Translations under genes and position numbers: made by a program
Shown here: positions 27,240-36,367 of the stretch, piece after piece
How the letters are laid out: each line of letters begins with the position of its first letter
Position numbering within the stretch: position 1 is the stretch's first letter
Notes under the pieces: generated by a model
What the model saw: only the letters and a program-made list of their open reading frames with translations
Database searches by the model: none
What the model was told of the DNA's origin: nothing
Source: Pseudohongiella sp.
Lineage (GTDB): Bacteria > Pseudomonadota > Gammaproteobacteria > Pseudomonadales > Pseudohongiellaceae
DNA: 64,000 bases
Direction of reading: 5' to 3'
Assembly (NCBI RefSeq): GCF_011050365.1
Contig: NZ_DRFV01000017.1
Coordinates: 62,001-126,000 of the forward strand

Positions 27240-27922
27240 ACTTTGGCCACCTGGAATCGGCGATTGATGCTGTACACCACAAACAGCACCACAAACGAGA
27301 ACACCACCAGCAGCAGCGAAAGCCGGTGCGCAGCAGCATAATTCATGGCTTCGGTATGCTCGTAGATCAATATCGACAACACCTTGGTTTCGCCGGGGAT
27401 ACTGCCACCCAGCATCAGAATCACCCCGAATTCACCCACTGTGTGGGCAAAACTCAGCGTTGCCGCGACAATAAAACCGCCCCGGCACAGCGGCAGGATG
27501 ACGGTGACAAACCGATCAACCATGCCGGCACCCAGCGACGACGCCACTTCCACATGGCGTCGCCCCAGATTGTTGAACGCTTCCAGCAGAGGCTGCACTG
27601 CGAACGGCATCGAGTACAGCACCGAAGCCAGCAAAATACCTTCAAACGAAAACGCCAGATGGCTCAACCCCATACTCTCCAGCGTACTGCCGACAGGCCC
27701 CCGGGGGCCAAGTGTCACCAACAGATAAAAGCCAAGCACAGTGGGTGGGAGTACCAACGGCAGTGCCACCACCGTCTGGACCACAACACGCAACGCTGAT
27801 TTCCCACTGGCCAGCCACCAGGCCAGTGGCGTGGCAATTACCAGCAGTATCACAGTGGTAAAAAAACACAGGGTCAGTGTCAGCTGGATCGCCTGCCAGT
27901 CGGCAGCACTCAACTCAAACAT
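27236..27922 (-). CDS. modB: Molybdate ABC transporter permease
   Basis: 228 aa from the ATG at 27922; the TTG at 27955 would overlap modA by a base or two and lacks a better ribosome-binding site. Five or six membrane segments; the EAA-type loop for ATPase contact is EVASSLGAGMVDRFVTVILP. Forms the channel with ModC. Lies 29 bases after modA. Confidence 0.93.
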   Translation of the reverse strand: MFELSAADWQAIQLTLTLCFFTTVILLVIATPLAWWLASGKSALRVVVQTVVALPLVLPPTVLGFYLLVTLGPRGPVGSTLESMGLSHLAFSFEGILLASVLYSMPFAVQPLLEAFNNLGRRHVEVASSLGAGMVDRFVTVILPLCRGGFIVAATLSFAHTVGEFGVILMLGGSIPGETKVLSILIYEHTEAMNYAAAHRLSLLLVVFSFVVLFVVYSINRRFQVAKV

Positions 27923-27951
27923 GGTCGCTGTTACTCCACTGTCGCGCCGCG

Positions 27952-28707
27952 TCAATCATCAACATCAAACCCGTTGTCGCGAAACACTGCCTGAGCGGCA
28001 GGCGTTGACAGAAACTGCGTAAACGTCGCGGCGACTGCATTGTCGGCGCCACGGCGGGTCACAACATAACCCTGCTCCAGCGGCTGATGCAGTGCCGCGT
28101 CGATCACCGTATAACCACGTGCGGCCAGCTCAGGCTGCCTCACCAGCGACAACGCGATGATTCCGACGTCGGCAGCACCGGATTGCGCCATCTGTGCAAC
28201 CTGGGATATATTTTCACCAAACACCAGCTTGTCTTCGACATCATCCCATACACCAACTGCCTGCATGGCTTCACGGGCACGCTGACCGTAGGGCGCCACG
28301 GTGGGCTGAGCGATGGCTACTCTACCGATGCGCTCAGCGCCAAGATCCTGCAGGGTCATGGCGGAGGCGTCAACATTGAAACTCCATAGCGCTATCCGGC
28401 CTTTGGCGTAGACCTGCGGCTCGGTTGCCGCAGCGCCTTCGTCAGCCAGCCGCCGGGGAAAGTCCATATCGGCAGACATAAAAAAATCGAAGGGCGCGCC
28501 ATTGAGGATCTGTGCAGTCAGTCTGCCAGAGGCTCCGTAAATGATGACGATGTCGTGCTGTGGATACTCTGACTTGTACGCCGCCACCACCCTGTCCAGC
28601 GTCGGACGCAGAGACGACGCGGCGGCAATCGTCATCTGCTGGGCATATGACAATGGTGCCGACAACATCGCACCAATGCTCAGCAGCAAGGTAAGCATCA
28701 GTTTCAT
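27952..28707 (-). CDS. modA: Molybdate-binding periplasmic protein
   Basis: 251 aa. Signal peptide to about residue 23 (LSYAQQ). Ligand-site pattern TIAAASSLRPTLDR, IVIIYGASGRLTAQI and GAPFDFFMSADMDFP matches ModA, where Ser and backbone groups bind molybdate or tungstate. Start overlaps the modE stop (ATGA), so regulator and transporter are coupled in one operon. Confidence 0.93.
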   Translation of the reverse strand: MKLMLTLLLSIGAMLSAPLSYAQQMTIAAASSLRPTLDRVVAAYKSEYPQHDIVIIYGASGRLTAQILNGAPFDFFMSADMDFPRRLADEGAAATEPQVYAKGRIALWSFNVDASAMTLQDLGAERIGRVAIAQPTVAPYGQRAREAMQAVGVWDDVEDKLVFGENISQVAQMAQSGAADVGIIALSLVRQPELAARGYTVIDAALHQPLEQGYVVTRRGADNAVAATFTQFLSTPAAQAVFRDNGFDVDD

Positions 28708-29528
28708 GATGACACGCCAAGAATGACATGCGACGCCTTGATCAGGGCACAGACTTTGGTGCCTTCGCTCAACGCCAGTTCATCCAGGCTCGGCCGAGTG
28801 ATAATCACTGCCAGGGTATTGCCGCCCGCCAGTGCCAGCACCACTTCGGCATTGACCTCTCCGGCGACGATACGGGTCACGCTGCCACACAGACGGTTGC
28901 GCGCCGACGTGCGGATGTTGTCACTGGCCAGCGCCAGAATAATCCAGGACGCCTTGATGATGGCCTGAACTTCACGACCCGGCTCCAGTGTCAGCTCTTG
29001 AGCGCTTTCGCGGGTGACGATGGCATGCAGAGTGTCGCCGCCCGGCAGACGTAAATTGACCTCAGTGCTCACGCCGCCCTCATGCACACTCTGCACCGTT
29101 CCCGCCAGCACATTACGGGCGCTGCTTTTCATACTCAGCCTCCTCATCATCGCCAGCGATTTGCCCAGGTCACCCTCAGCCTTCAACCGGGCCATAAACT
29201 CACTCTGTAAACTCTGCAAACGACTCAGATCCCTGATCACCTGACTGCCTTCTGCGCTCAACCGCGCACCACCACCGCCACGGCCACCATGCTGCACATC
29301 TACCAGCACGGTGCCGGCCAGATTGTTCATCGCATCCACAGCGTCCCAGGCGGCCTTGTAGGTCATCCCGACATGCCTGGCGGCAGCGCTGATGGAACCG
29401 TGTTCGGCAATGGCCATCAGCAACGCAAGACGGCGCGGTGATATTTCGCCGAGATCGGTGGCCAGCGACAAGGGCGCCACAAACTCACCTACCCTTTGCG
29501 AGGTGTTTTTCTGACGATCTGCTGCCAT
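28704..29528 (-). CDS. modE: Molybdate-responsive regulator
   Basis: 274 aa from the ATG at 29528. N-terminal winged helix (LALLMAIAEHGSISAAARHVGMTYKAAWDAV), then two tandem TOBE/Mop domains beginning SARNVLAGTV and SARNRLCGSV that bind molybdate. When loaded it usually represses the molybdate importer. First gene of the mod operon, with two ATATA-N6-TATAT dyads just upstream of its start, so autoregulation is expected. Confidence 0.93.
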   Translation of the reverse strand: MAADRQKNTSQRVGEFVAPLSLATDLGEISPRRLALLMAIAEHGSISAAARHVGMTYKAAWDAVDAMNNLAGTVLVDVQHGGRGGGGARLSAEGSQVIRDLSRLQSLQSEFMARLKAEGDLGKSLAMMRRLSMKSSARNVLAGTVQSVHEGGVSTEVNLRLPGGDTLHAIVTRESAQELTLEPGREVQAIIKASWIILALASDNIRTSARNRLCGSVTRIVAGEVNAEVVLALAGGNTLAVIITRPSLDELALSEGTKVCALIKASHVILGVSS

Positions 29529-29553
29529 ATCAATACACTGCCCCCAATCCAAC

Positions 29554-29600
29554 ATATAGCCAGGTATATCTTGAAAGCAATGATATATACCTTGCTATAT
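29554..29600 (-). promoter_or_regulatory. Two ModE-like dyads upstream of modE
   Basis: 29554-29570 reads ATATAGCCAGGTATATC and 29582-29600 is nearly its reverse complement. Each arm is itself ATATA-N6-TATAT, so there are two operator-like dyads in inverted arrangement, 11 bases apart, ending 26 bases before the modE ATG. AT-rich TATA dyads are typical of ModE sites; assignment here is inferred from position. Confidence 0.6.
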
Positions 29601-29670
29601 ATTGCAAGCATTCGACGCAAAACCGCGCTTTGTTACATGAAATCGATGTCGGAGAATAATGACAGGCGGG

Positions 29671-31614
29671 TTATTTCGACTCGGTACGCAGGGCATGGAG
29701 CAACAGGCGCCGTTCCAGCCAGGCTCCCGGTCTGCGGGGTGAATCCAGCGACATCCGGGCCAACAGCGCGTTTTGATCAGGCACCCTGCCAACAGAAACC
29801 AGGGCCTTGAGTACGGTCATAATTTTGTCTGTACGCGTTGCGGTGCCCGCCTCAAGTGCCTTTAACGCTGCGCTCAGCTGCAGTTCATGGTCGGTAAAAT
29901 CATGCCCGAACGGAAAGGCGGGAAACAGCTCACGGCTATCCTGCTGCGACAGCACGCTACGAATGGTATCCGGTGTATTGTGCTGCCAGTGCGCCGGTGG
30001 CTTAAAGTCAGTGGCGATTTTGCCCGCCTGTTGCGCTTGTGCCAGCAGCCCGGCCTGAAAGCGGGCATCGGCCAGCCCGATCAATCGACAGTAGACCTCC
30101 TCGTCCGGCTGGCCCCTGAGATCGGCAATACCGTACTCGGTAATCACGATGTCACGCAGATGGCGGGGTATGGTGCAGTGGGCATAGTTGAACACAATAT
30201 TGGACTGCGCCTCGCCTCCCTTTTCCCGGGTACTGCGCAGGGTGACAATGGAGCGCGCATCGGGCAGTTCGTGGGCCATGGCAACAAAATTGTATTGTCC
30301 GCCAACGCCGCTGATAACACGGCCATCGTCGAGACCATCGGAGATCGCGGCACCACTCAGCGTGTGCATCATCGCCGAATTGATGAAGCGGCTATGCACC
30401 CGTTGTGAGGCCTTCAGGCGTTGATCACCCAGGCGGTGGTCAAACAGATCATTGATAAAATTGACACTGGTCATGCAGATTTGCTCGCGCTGCTCCGGTG
30501 GCAGCTTGCGCAGACCCTCGTAAAACGCATTCGAGCCCAGGTAGAAGCCACCATGCATGACCACATCGCCCGCCACTTTGCGGGTCAACACACCGGCGTG
30601 CATCAGATGCAGAAATCCTTCCATCATCATCTCACTGCAACCGTACAGCCCCTTGTCAAAGCGATCCATGCCGCCCAGATCAGCCACAAAAGGAAACCGC
30701 TGGCTGATGTTGAGCCGCTCATACAGCTGCCGCCACCGGGCGTTCTGTTTATGCCGCAGAATCGTGCTGTGTACCAGCGCAGTGCCCAGGGATCCGATGC
30801 CCACCTGCAGGGTGCCGCCATCACGCAACAGCGTGCTGGCATAAAAACCGATGAGATGATCCTGTGCACTGACCGCAGTCTGCGGCACCGAAAACAGCGG
30901 ATGCTCAGTGGACGGCTCATCCAGCACCACGTCAAACGTGTCCGCTGCCACCGCCGCGTCATTGCCCATGAATGGCAAGGCACGATTGATTTCTGCCAGC
31001 AGCGCCACCGGGGTGCCTTCTTGCTGCCGCTGACGTAACAGCGGAATCAGATCCAGCGTAAGATCCGGGTTACTGCTCAGACTGAGTCTGTGCTGCCCGC
31101 CTGCCGCATTCACTTCCGGGACCGGGTCAGAATCATAAACAGAGCCAGGTACCACCATTTGTGCAATGACATTGATTCCCTGCGCCATCAGGTCTCTGAC
31201 CGCGTGCGTATAGTTGCTACAGACATAGTGGCGTTGCTGCTGCGGCTGATGCAGAAAACTGCCGGCCTGAAAGAAGAATTCAGACACTTTGACATTGTCA
31301 GGCAGTTTGCCGGCAGCCGCATCGCGTGCGTACCCGAGCTCGGGAATGGCGCCATAAAGCCGTTGTATGAATGGTTCTAGAAATCGGCGTTCCAGCGACG
31401 AACCAGCCTTCGGCACCTGCAGCGACAGCCCCGTGACGATGTGGAGCTTGAGTGACGGATCATCGATGGCGCGCTGATACAGCGCATTGGCAAAGCGCAA
31501 GGGTTTGCCAATGCCCAGCGGCAACCCCAGCACTATATCGTGCCCCACCCTGTCAATGACAGCATCGACCGCCGCGCGGGTGTCTGACAGCAGCATGGGT
31601 CCGGAACTGTTCAT
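29671..31614 (-). CDS. Acetyl-CoA hydrolase/CoA-transferase family protein
   Basis: 647 aa, longer than the usual ~500-550. N-terminal CoA-transferase domain (HIVTGLSLQVP, VCSNYTHAVRDLM) and C-terminal domain with LQVGIGSLGTAL, a KGLYGCSEMMMEGF segment at the usual active-Glu position, and VITEYGIADLRG. The family moves CoA between short-chain acids or hydrolyses acetyl-CoA in the cytoplasm. The start overlaps the stop of the GTPase gene upstream (ATGA), placing it third in a coupled set whose other members are GTPases. The specific acid is unknown. Confidence 0.85.
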   Translation of the reverse strand: MNSSGPMLLSDTRAAVDAVIDRVGHDIVLGLPLGIGKPLRFANALYQRAIDDPSLKLHIVTGLSLQVPKAGSSLERRFLEPFIQRLYGAIPELGYARDAAAGKLPDNVKVSEFFFQAGSFLHQPQQQRHYVCSNYTHAVRDLMAQGINVIAQMVVPGSVYDSDPVPEVNAAGGQHRLSLSSNPDLTLDLIPLLRQRQQEGTPVALLAEINRALPFMGNDAAVAADTFDVVLDEPSTEHPLFSVPQTAVSAQDHLIGFYASTLLRDGGTLQVGIGSLGTALVHSTILRHKQNARWRQLYERLNISQRFPFVADLGGMDRFDKGLYGCSEMMMEGFLHLMHAGVLTRKVAGDVVMHGGFYLGSNAFYEGLRKLPPEQREQICMTSVNFINDLFDHRLGDQRLKASQRVHSRFINSAMMHTLSGAAISDGLDDGRVISGVGGQYNFVAMAHELPDARSIVTLRSTREKGGEAQSNIVFNYAHCTIPRHLRDIVITEYGIADLRGQPDEEVYCRLIGLADARFQAGLLAQAQQAGKIATDFKPPAHWQHNTPDTIRSVLSQQDSRELFPAFPFGHDFTDHELQLSAALKALEAGTATRTDKIMTVLKALVSVGRVPDQNALLARMSLDSPRRPGAWLERRLLLHALRTESK

Positions 31615-33122
31615 GACTTCTTACCTTTGCCCCACCGGACAGCCTTCTTGAACTGGTGGCGCAAACGCTTTTCGCTGGCAGCGCCGGTGACCCGACGCCG
31701 GTTGCGTTGCACCCGTTTTGCCTCCTCCAACTCAGTGCGTAAAGCATCGGCGACTGCGTCCAGGTTCCACTGCGATGCGCCGATACCGACCGGCAACACC
31801 TGAGCGCCCGGCATGTCCCTGCCAATGGCGTTGACGGCTGCCGCAATGGTCGCCTGCGCCGTTGCTGACGGCGGACTCTGCTCACTGATCGCTTCCTTCA
31901 CCACCTGATCGATGGCACTGGCCACCACCAGAATCACCGGTTTTCGTCGCCGGGAATGCGCCTCGAACCAGCTATCAACCTGCGACTTCAAAGCCGCATC
32001 CAGATTGCGGGCGGGACGATTGGCGCGGATCACCCACACAATCACATCGGACTGCGTGATTTCTTTGAGCATCTGTTCATTACCCCGCGCGGAGCCGTCC
32101 AGCCCCTCGCTGTCGAGCAGGTGACAGGCAGTGCCGTCAAACTCTGCCTTATAGGTCACCAGGTCAGGCGTTGTCGCAGCCGCATCGGTTTCGGCATGTT
32201 CTGCCGCCAGCAGCGCGTTGATCAGAGATGATTTACCGGCACTGGTCTGGCCGACAAACAGCACTCGCAGCGGTTCGTCAGGCAATGCCAGTCGCGCCTG
32301 GTCATCTGCCGTGGTGGAGAGGCGCATCTGCATCAGTTCCTGATCGGAGAAACGCAAGCGACCGGAATACAGCTCAATGGCAGCGTAAGCAACTTCCTCC
32401 AATAAAACGGCCTGCATGACACCCATCATGTTGTCAGTGACATAGTCGGTATCCTCACCGGACATCAGCTGCTCCAGCTCACGCAAAACACCGGCGGCCG
32501 GGTTGACTGCAAACCTCGCCACACGACTACTGCCATGCGCAATCTGCCACAGCACATTGGCCCGGTCGCGCTGCCGCCACAGCCAGTACAGTGTTGCCAA
32601 AGATACCTGGTCGGAGAACGGCATTTTGTTGCGCAGGTGTTCGCGGTAGCGCGAGGCCGTGGATTCGAGCAGCAGCAGGGCTTCCGGCAAGGTGAAATTC
32701 AGTGCGGTTTTTTTCTTGCCGCCCAACCCGGCAGCAATCAGATTGACCACCTCCAACGCCTGTTCGGGCAGATCTTCCCAGGGCGTAGCCGATTGGGTGA
32801 GCGTTGCGATGTGCTGACTGACATCGGCAAAGACGGCTTTCTCGGTTGGCAACCAGTCCGGATCCGGCGACACCGACAGATCTGCGGCACTTGCCCCGGT
32901 CCAGGCATTACGTCGCCAACGCTTGCGCAGGAAACGTCTAAGTACCAACACAACCGCGCTGACCAACAAGCTGATGGCCAGGAACCATAACATGGCGCCC
33001 TGCTGTATCAGCCAGACAAATCCCAGCGCTATCAACAGGACAAAAGGCAGGCCAAGCACAAGCACCACCAGCAGGTGGTCCCAGCGCAGGAACGCTTGCC
33101 GCAGCTTGTCACTTCCCTTCAC
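31611..33122 (-). CDS. Membrane-anchored GTPase
   Basis: 503 aa from a GTG at 33122 with GGAGGG upstream. Two N-terminal membrane segments (residues ~18-38 and ~43-61), a helical middle (~95-275), then a G domain: Walker A GQTSAGKSSLINAL (291-304), switch/G3 LLDSEGLDG, and a Val-rich strand VILVVASAID at G4. The C-terminus is basic (KRVQRNRRRV, KKAVRWGKGKKS). Resembles the Era/dynamin-like GTPase group with DUF697-type partners. Overlaps the second GTPase upstream by 14 bases and the CoA-transferase downstream. Role unknown. Confidence 0.75.
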   Translation of the reverse strand: MKGSDKLRQAFLRWDHLLVVLVLGLPFVLLIALGFVWLIQQGAMLWFLAISLLVSAVVLVLRRFLRKRWRRNAWTGASAADLSVSPDPDWLPTEKAVFADVSQHIATLTQSATPWEDLPEQALEVVNLIAAGLGGKKKTALNFTLPEALLLLESTASRYREHLRNKMPFSDQVSLATLYWLWRQRDRANVLWQIAHGSSRVARFAVNPAAGVLRELEQLMSGEDTDYVTDNMMGVMQAVLLEEVAYAAIELYSGRLRFSDQELMQMRLSTTADDQARLALPDEPLRVLFVGQTSAGKSSLINALLAAEHAETDAAATTPDLVTYKAEFDGTACHLLDSEGLDGSARGNEQMLKEITQSDVIVWVIRANRPARNLDAALKSQVDSWFEAHSRRRKPVILVVASAIDQVVKEAISEQSPPSATAQATIAAAVNAIGRDMPGAQVLPVGIGASQWNLDAVADALRTELEEAKRVQRNRRRVTGAASEKRLRHQFKKAVRWGKGKKS

Positions 33123-34266
33123 GGCGCGCCCTCCGCAAAGCGTCAGTGTAAAGCGCCCTCAACTCATCCGTGTCGATCGCCTCGCCATGCTGGGTGCGAA
33201 ACAGATACATGGCGGCCGCGCGCCCCAGTGCGTAGGTTGCGGCAAAACTGATCGCCCCGGCTGCCGCTGCGCCAGCGGTCTGGCCATACACCGGAATCAG
33301 TTTGGATAGCTGACGCACGGCGTAGCTGGCACCGTAGCGGAAGGCGGCACCGGCGCCCAACGCCAGCGTAAACTCCGTCATCCGTGCCCGCGTCCAGCTA
33401 ACGCAATAGTGTTTGCCCAGCACCCGCAACATGGCCGCCTGCAGCGTTGGCACGGTGACCGCGCCCACCACCGGTGCCACATCCGAGGCGCCGGCCGCGC
33501 TGGCATACCAGAGGATTTCCGCCCGGCGTGCGGCAAATGCAGTGCGCTCGGCGCCCCGACGCTCCTCACGCGCCAGCAGCAACGCCACTTCCGGCGTTAC
33601 ATCATCCAGCAGCGTCACCAGCTCATCGACCCCGTTATGGTCATCTGCTGACTCTTCAGGTGCCAGCATGGTTTCCACATAAGGCAGTGGCTTGCCAGCG
33701 GCGTTTTCAAAAATCTGCTGCGTTTGCTGACGGGCACGAAACCGGGTCTGCTCCTCCGGCAGCAGATCCGCACCGTTGTGCACCACAATGATTGGCGTCG
33801 CCGGGCGGCGTTTGCATACTGCAGCAATGGCCGCTGCCACGTCTCCCTGCACGGGGTCGTCCAGCCTGGCGACTGCCAGCAACACATGGCTGCGTTGCTC
33901 ACAGGCATGCAAGTCATCCCCCGGATCATAGCCGGTCTCGCCCAGGCCACGGGTGTCCAGAAACCGCATAAGCGGCAGTTCTTCCGGGAAATCGAACATG
34001 AATGCTGTGCGTGTGCACGGCTCAAACCCGTTACCCACCTGCGCCGCACTCAACCCGGTCAGCGCGCGGATAAGGGAGGATTTACCGGCGCCGGTCTTGC
34101 CCAGCAACCAGACCACTGGCAAGGTGCGCTTGACCTCATCGGCAACCCCGGCCAGACCCGGATCCAGGTTCGTCCCGGCCTCAAGGTGCGTTTCACTTTT
34201 TTCGTTAGGGTCCGAGCTATTGCTCTGGGCAAGCAGTTGCCAGAGTCGCTCAAAGTATCGGTTCAT
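33109..34266 (-). CDS. GTPase with C-terminal DUF697-like membrane domain
   Basis: 385 aa from the ATG at 34266; the open frame upstream to 34389 looks non-coding. G domain: Walker A LGKTGAGKSSLIRALTG (~55-71), G3 FLDTRGLGETG, G4-like VVHNGADLL in place of NKxD. The C-terminal part (about 265-365) has hydrophobic helices, LIPVYGQTAGAAAAGAISFA, typical of YcjF/DUF697 proteins. First of three overlapping genes. A two-GTPase membrane device is suggested by the coupling; the process is unknown. Confidence 0.75.
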   Translation of the reverse strand: MNRYFERLWQLLAQSNSSDPNEKSETHLEAGTNLDPGLAGVADEVKRTLPVVWLLGKTGAGKSSLIRALTGLSAAQVGNGFEPCTRTAFMFDFPEELPLMRFLDTRGLGETGYDPGDDLHACEQRSHVLLAVARLDDPVQGDVAAAIAAVCKRRPATPIIVVHNGADLLPEEQTRFRARQQTQQIFENAAGKPLPYVETMLAPEESADDHNGVDELVTLLDDVTPEVALLLAREERRGAERTAFAARRAEILWYASAAGASDVAPVVGAVTVPTLQAAMLRVLGKHYCVSWTRARMTEFTLALGAGAAFRYGASYAVRQLSKLIPVYGQTAGAAAAGAISFAATYALGRAAAMYLFRTQHGEAIDTDELRALYTDALRRARREGK

Positions 34267-34486
34267 CTGCACTCCCTGATTGTGCACGGTCCGGCTGTAC
34301 ACATGATGTATCCCGGTGCATGGTATAACACCAGTATACGCAGGGATGCGGGGGCGGTTCCAGCGGTGCGGCACAGTCGAGGTGAGCATACGGCAAAAGC
34401 TACCTGTTATCGCTCTGCTATCATGGCGGCGAGCATATCGACAGCATTTCAGTTTCTGGCCGTCAGATACCTGCCATGATTTTTAG

Positions 34487-35221
34487 TCAACGCCCTGTCA
34501 AACTTTGCAGCTGCTGCTCAACGATTGCGGTCTGAGCCTCCAGTCCAGTCATACCGCGCGTAAACTCCAGCCACTCCTGGTAATAGGCAATGGCCGTAGA
34601 AACTTCATCGACACTCGCGTGCAGTTGACCAAGCGCCATCAATGCCCGCGAATTAATGTCCGGGCGCAGATCTTCAACTGTCAGCAGAAGAGAGAAAGCG
34701 GAAATGGACTCCTGCCACATTTCCAGCCGGACAAGGACATTGGTATAAAAATTAAGCAGTGTTGCCTGCTCAAAAGGCGTCATGGAATCGAAATCCGAGT
34801 AAAGTGCATTGAGCTCGGCCAGGGATTCTTCCCATTGATCCTCCAGCTGCCTCTGCTGGGCCTCCTGGATCACATAGAATACGCGGTCGCTGAGCACCGG
34901 CTCAGATGAATCCAACCGTTGGCCCGTTGAGTTACGGCCGGCCACCGGGGCCCCTGATGCGTCTACACCAGAGCCGGGAAGGTTGCTACTGCTGCCACTG
35001 GCAGATTCTGACCCCGCTTGTTGCTCTCCGGCCGGGCGTTGCGACGGCACAACCCGCGATTCAATGACAGAGTCGGCCGTCGCAGCGTTCGGCACCGAAT
35101 CTTCGCTCTCCTGGCTTTCCTGGCTTTCCTGGCTCTGCTGGCTCTGCTGATAACTCACGGCAAAAAGCAGAAGTGCAACCACAACCAAAGCCGGAAGTAG
35201 CGTTTTAAGTTCAGGCTTCAT
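34487..35221 (-). CDS. Membrane-anchored TPR-like protein
   Basis: 244 aa from the ATG at 35221 (GAGGG upstream; the TTG at 35227 is weaker). One N-terminal membrane segment (LLPALVVVALLLFAV), then a Ser/Gln/Glu linker with repeated SQES units coded by 9-bp repeats, a low-complexity stretch to ~105, and a C-terminal helical domain with TPR-like pairs (EDQWEESLAELNALY, RLEMWQESISAFSLLL, ALMALGQLHASVDEVSTAIAYYQ). Probably an inner-membrane protein with a periplasmic interaction domain. Not recognised beyond that. Confidence 0.65.
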   Translation of the reverse strand: MKPELKTLLPALVVVALLLFAVSYQQSQQSQESQESQESEDSVPNAATADSVIESRVVPSQRPAGEQQAGSESASGSSSNLPGSGVDASGAPVAGRNSTGQRLDSSEPVLSDRVFYVIQEAQQRQLEDQWEESLAELNALYSDFDSMTPFEQATLLNFYTNVLVRLEMWQESISAFSLLLTVEDLRPDINSRALMALGQLHASVDEVSTAIAYYQEWLEFTRGMTGLEAQTAIVEQQLQSLTGR

Positions 35222-35422
35222 CGGCAACCCTCATTGTTTTTATTGCTCGGGAACAAATCTGCTTAATGCACGATGTCGCGCACAGCGATCAGGCGAGGAA
35301 TCTGCATCCAATGAAATCAGATCAGGAGAAGGGTGACAAGTAGCCAACGGGTTTATTGCGTCAGAAATAGGCGCGGGAAACAATCACTTAAACACATGTA
35401 ACTGAACAACAGGATATTTTAA

Positions 35423-35507
35423 TGGTGCGGACGGAGAGACTCGAACTCTCACACCTTGCGGCACTGGAACCTAAATCCAGCGTGTCTACCAATTCCACCA
35501 CGTCCGC
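35423..35507 (-). tRNA. tRNA-Leu(UAG)
   Basis: Complete class II tRNA, 85 nt with encoded CCA. Acceptor stem GCGGACG / CGTCCGC, D loop AATTGGTAGAC, anticodon stem CTGGA / TCCAG with loop TTTAGGT giving anticodon UAG (reads CUA, CUG), a variable arm, and T arm GAGAGTTCGAGTCTCTC. Very similar to Escherichia coli leuW. Confidence 0.97.
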
Positions 35508-35556
35508 CTGCGATACCGGGTCAGCGTGTCGCTGACTCCGGCGCGAGGAGCGGCGC

Positions 35557-35585
35557 ATTATAACCAGTTATGCGGCCACTGTCAG
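35557..35585 (-). promoter_or_regulatory. Sigma-70 promoter for tRNA-Leu
   Basis: CTGACA (35580-35585, minus strand), 17-base spacer, perfect TATAAT (35557-35562), followed by a GC-rich discriminator GCGCCGC, as in stringently controlled stable-RNA promoters. It lies ~50 bases upstream of the mature tRNA 5' end and directly after the coiled-coil gene stop. Confidence 0.8.
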
Positions 35586-35587
35586 TG

Positions 35588-36367
35588 TCAGTTTGCGCGC
35601 ATGTCTTCGATTTGTTGTTGCAGGCGCAGCACGGTCTGGTTGACCTGCAGGCGATAGGCATCAATCGCCTCGACAGCCTCTTCAACCCGGATCAGACGGT
35701 CGTTGAGGCCACCCGAAGCACCTTCGGCGGTGCTGATCTCGGCGCGCAGATTGACTACGTCCTGGGCCACGCCACGCACTTCCTGCAGGGTATTGTTCAT
35801 GGTATTCACGCGACCAGCCAGAGTTTCCGATGCCTGCCGCAGATCAGCAACGCTGCGGCGGTTTTCCTCGACCAAATTGGTCGCCTGCAGGAGCCGCTGA
35901 TTGGTTTCCTCAACCAGGGTCAGATTTTCCTGCGACCGCGTCTCGGTGATGGCAACACGACCGGTCAGGTCGGTCACGTCGGCGTTAGTGGCATTGCGAG
36001 CCGCCCACAGCTTGTCGATCTCGGAAAAATTGAAGTCTACCCGTTCAATGATGTTGCCAGTGGTTTCTTCGGCTGAATCACCCACCATGGCCAGCCGGTT
36101 TTCCAGATCGAGGATTCGGCTGTTGGCCTGATCCAGGCGTCGCAGATTCTCCTCATAGACCGTGTAGGCCAGGCCCGCGCCGGCCAGAATGGCCAATGTC
36201 AGCACACCCAGCATAATACGCACTGGCCAGGTGCTGACCTTGATGGTTTCGGCGTAACTGACAGGTTTTACCAGGTCCGGCTGCCGTCGCGCATGCTGTC
36301 GATCGACCACTTCGTCCCGATCGGGCACCATTGACGGAATATCACCCAGGTCATCATTGTCTCGCAT
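35588..36367 (-). CDS. Coiled-coil membrane protein of unknown function
   Basis: 259 aa from the ATG at 36367. Acidic N-terminus (DNDDLGDIPSMVPDRDEVVD), one membrane segment (IMLGVLTLAILAGAGLAYTVY, ~55-75), then almost continuous coiled coil to the end (LRRLDQANSRILDLENRL, VEEAVEAIDAYRLQVNQ). Topology suggests a cytoplasmic N-tail and a long periplasmic rod. I do not recognise a family. Upstream of the tRNA-Leu on the same strand with its own promoter in between. Confidence 0.65.
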   Translation of the reverse strand: MRDNDDLGDIPSMVPDRDEVVDRQHARRQPDLVKPVSYAETIKVSTWPVRIMLGVLTLAILAGAGLAYTVYEENLRRLDQANSRILDLENRLAMVGDSAEETTGNIIERVDFNFSEIDKLWAARNATNADVTDLTGRVAITETRSQENLTLVEETNQRLLQATNLVEENRRSVADLRQASETLAGRVNTMNNTLQEVRGVAQDVVNLRAEISTAEGASGGLNDRLIRVEEAVEAIDAYRLQVNQTVLRLQQQIEDMRAN

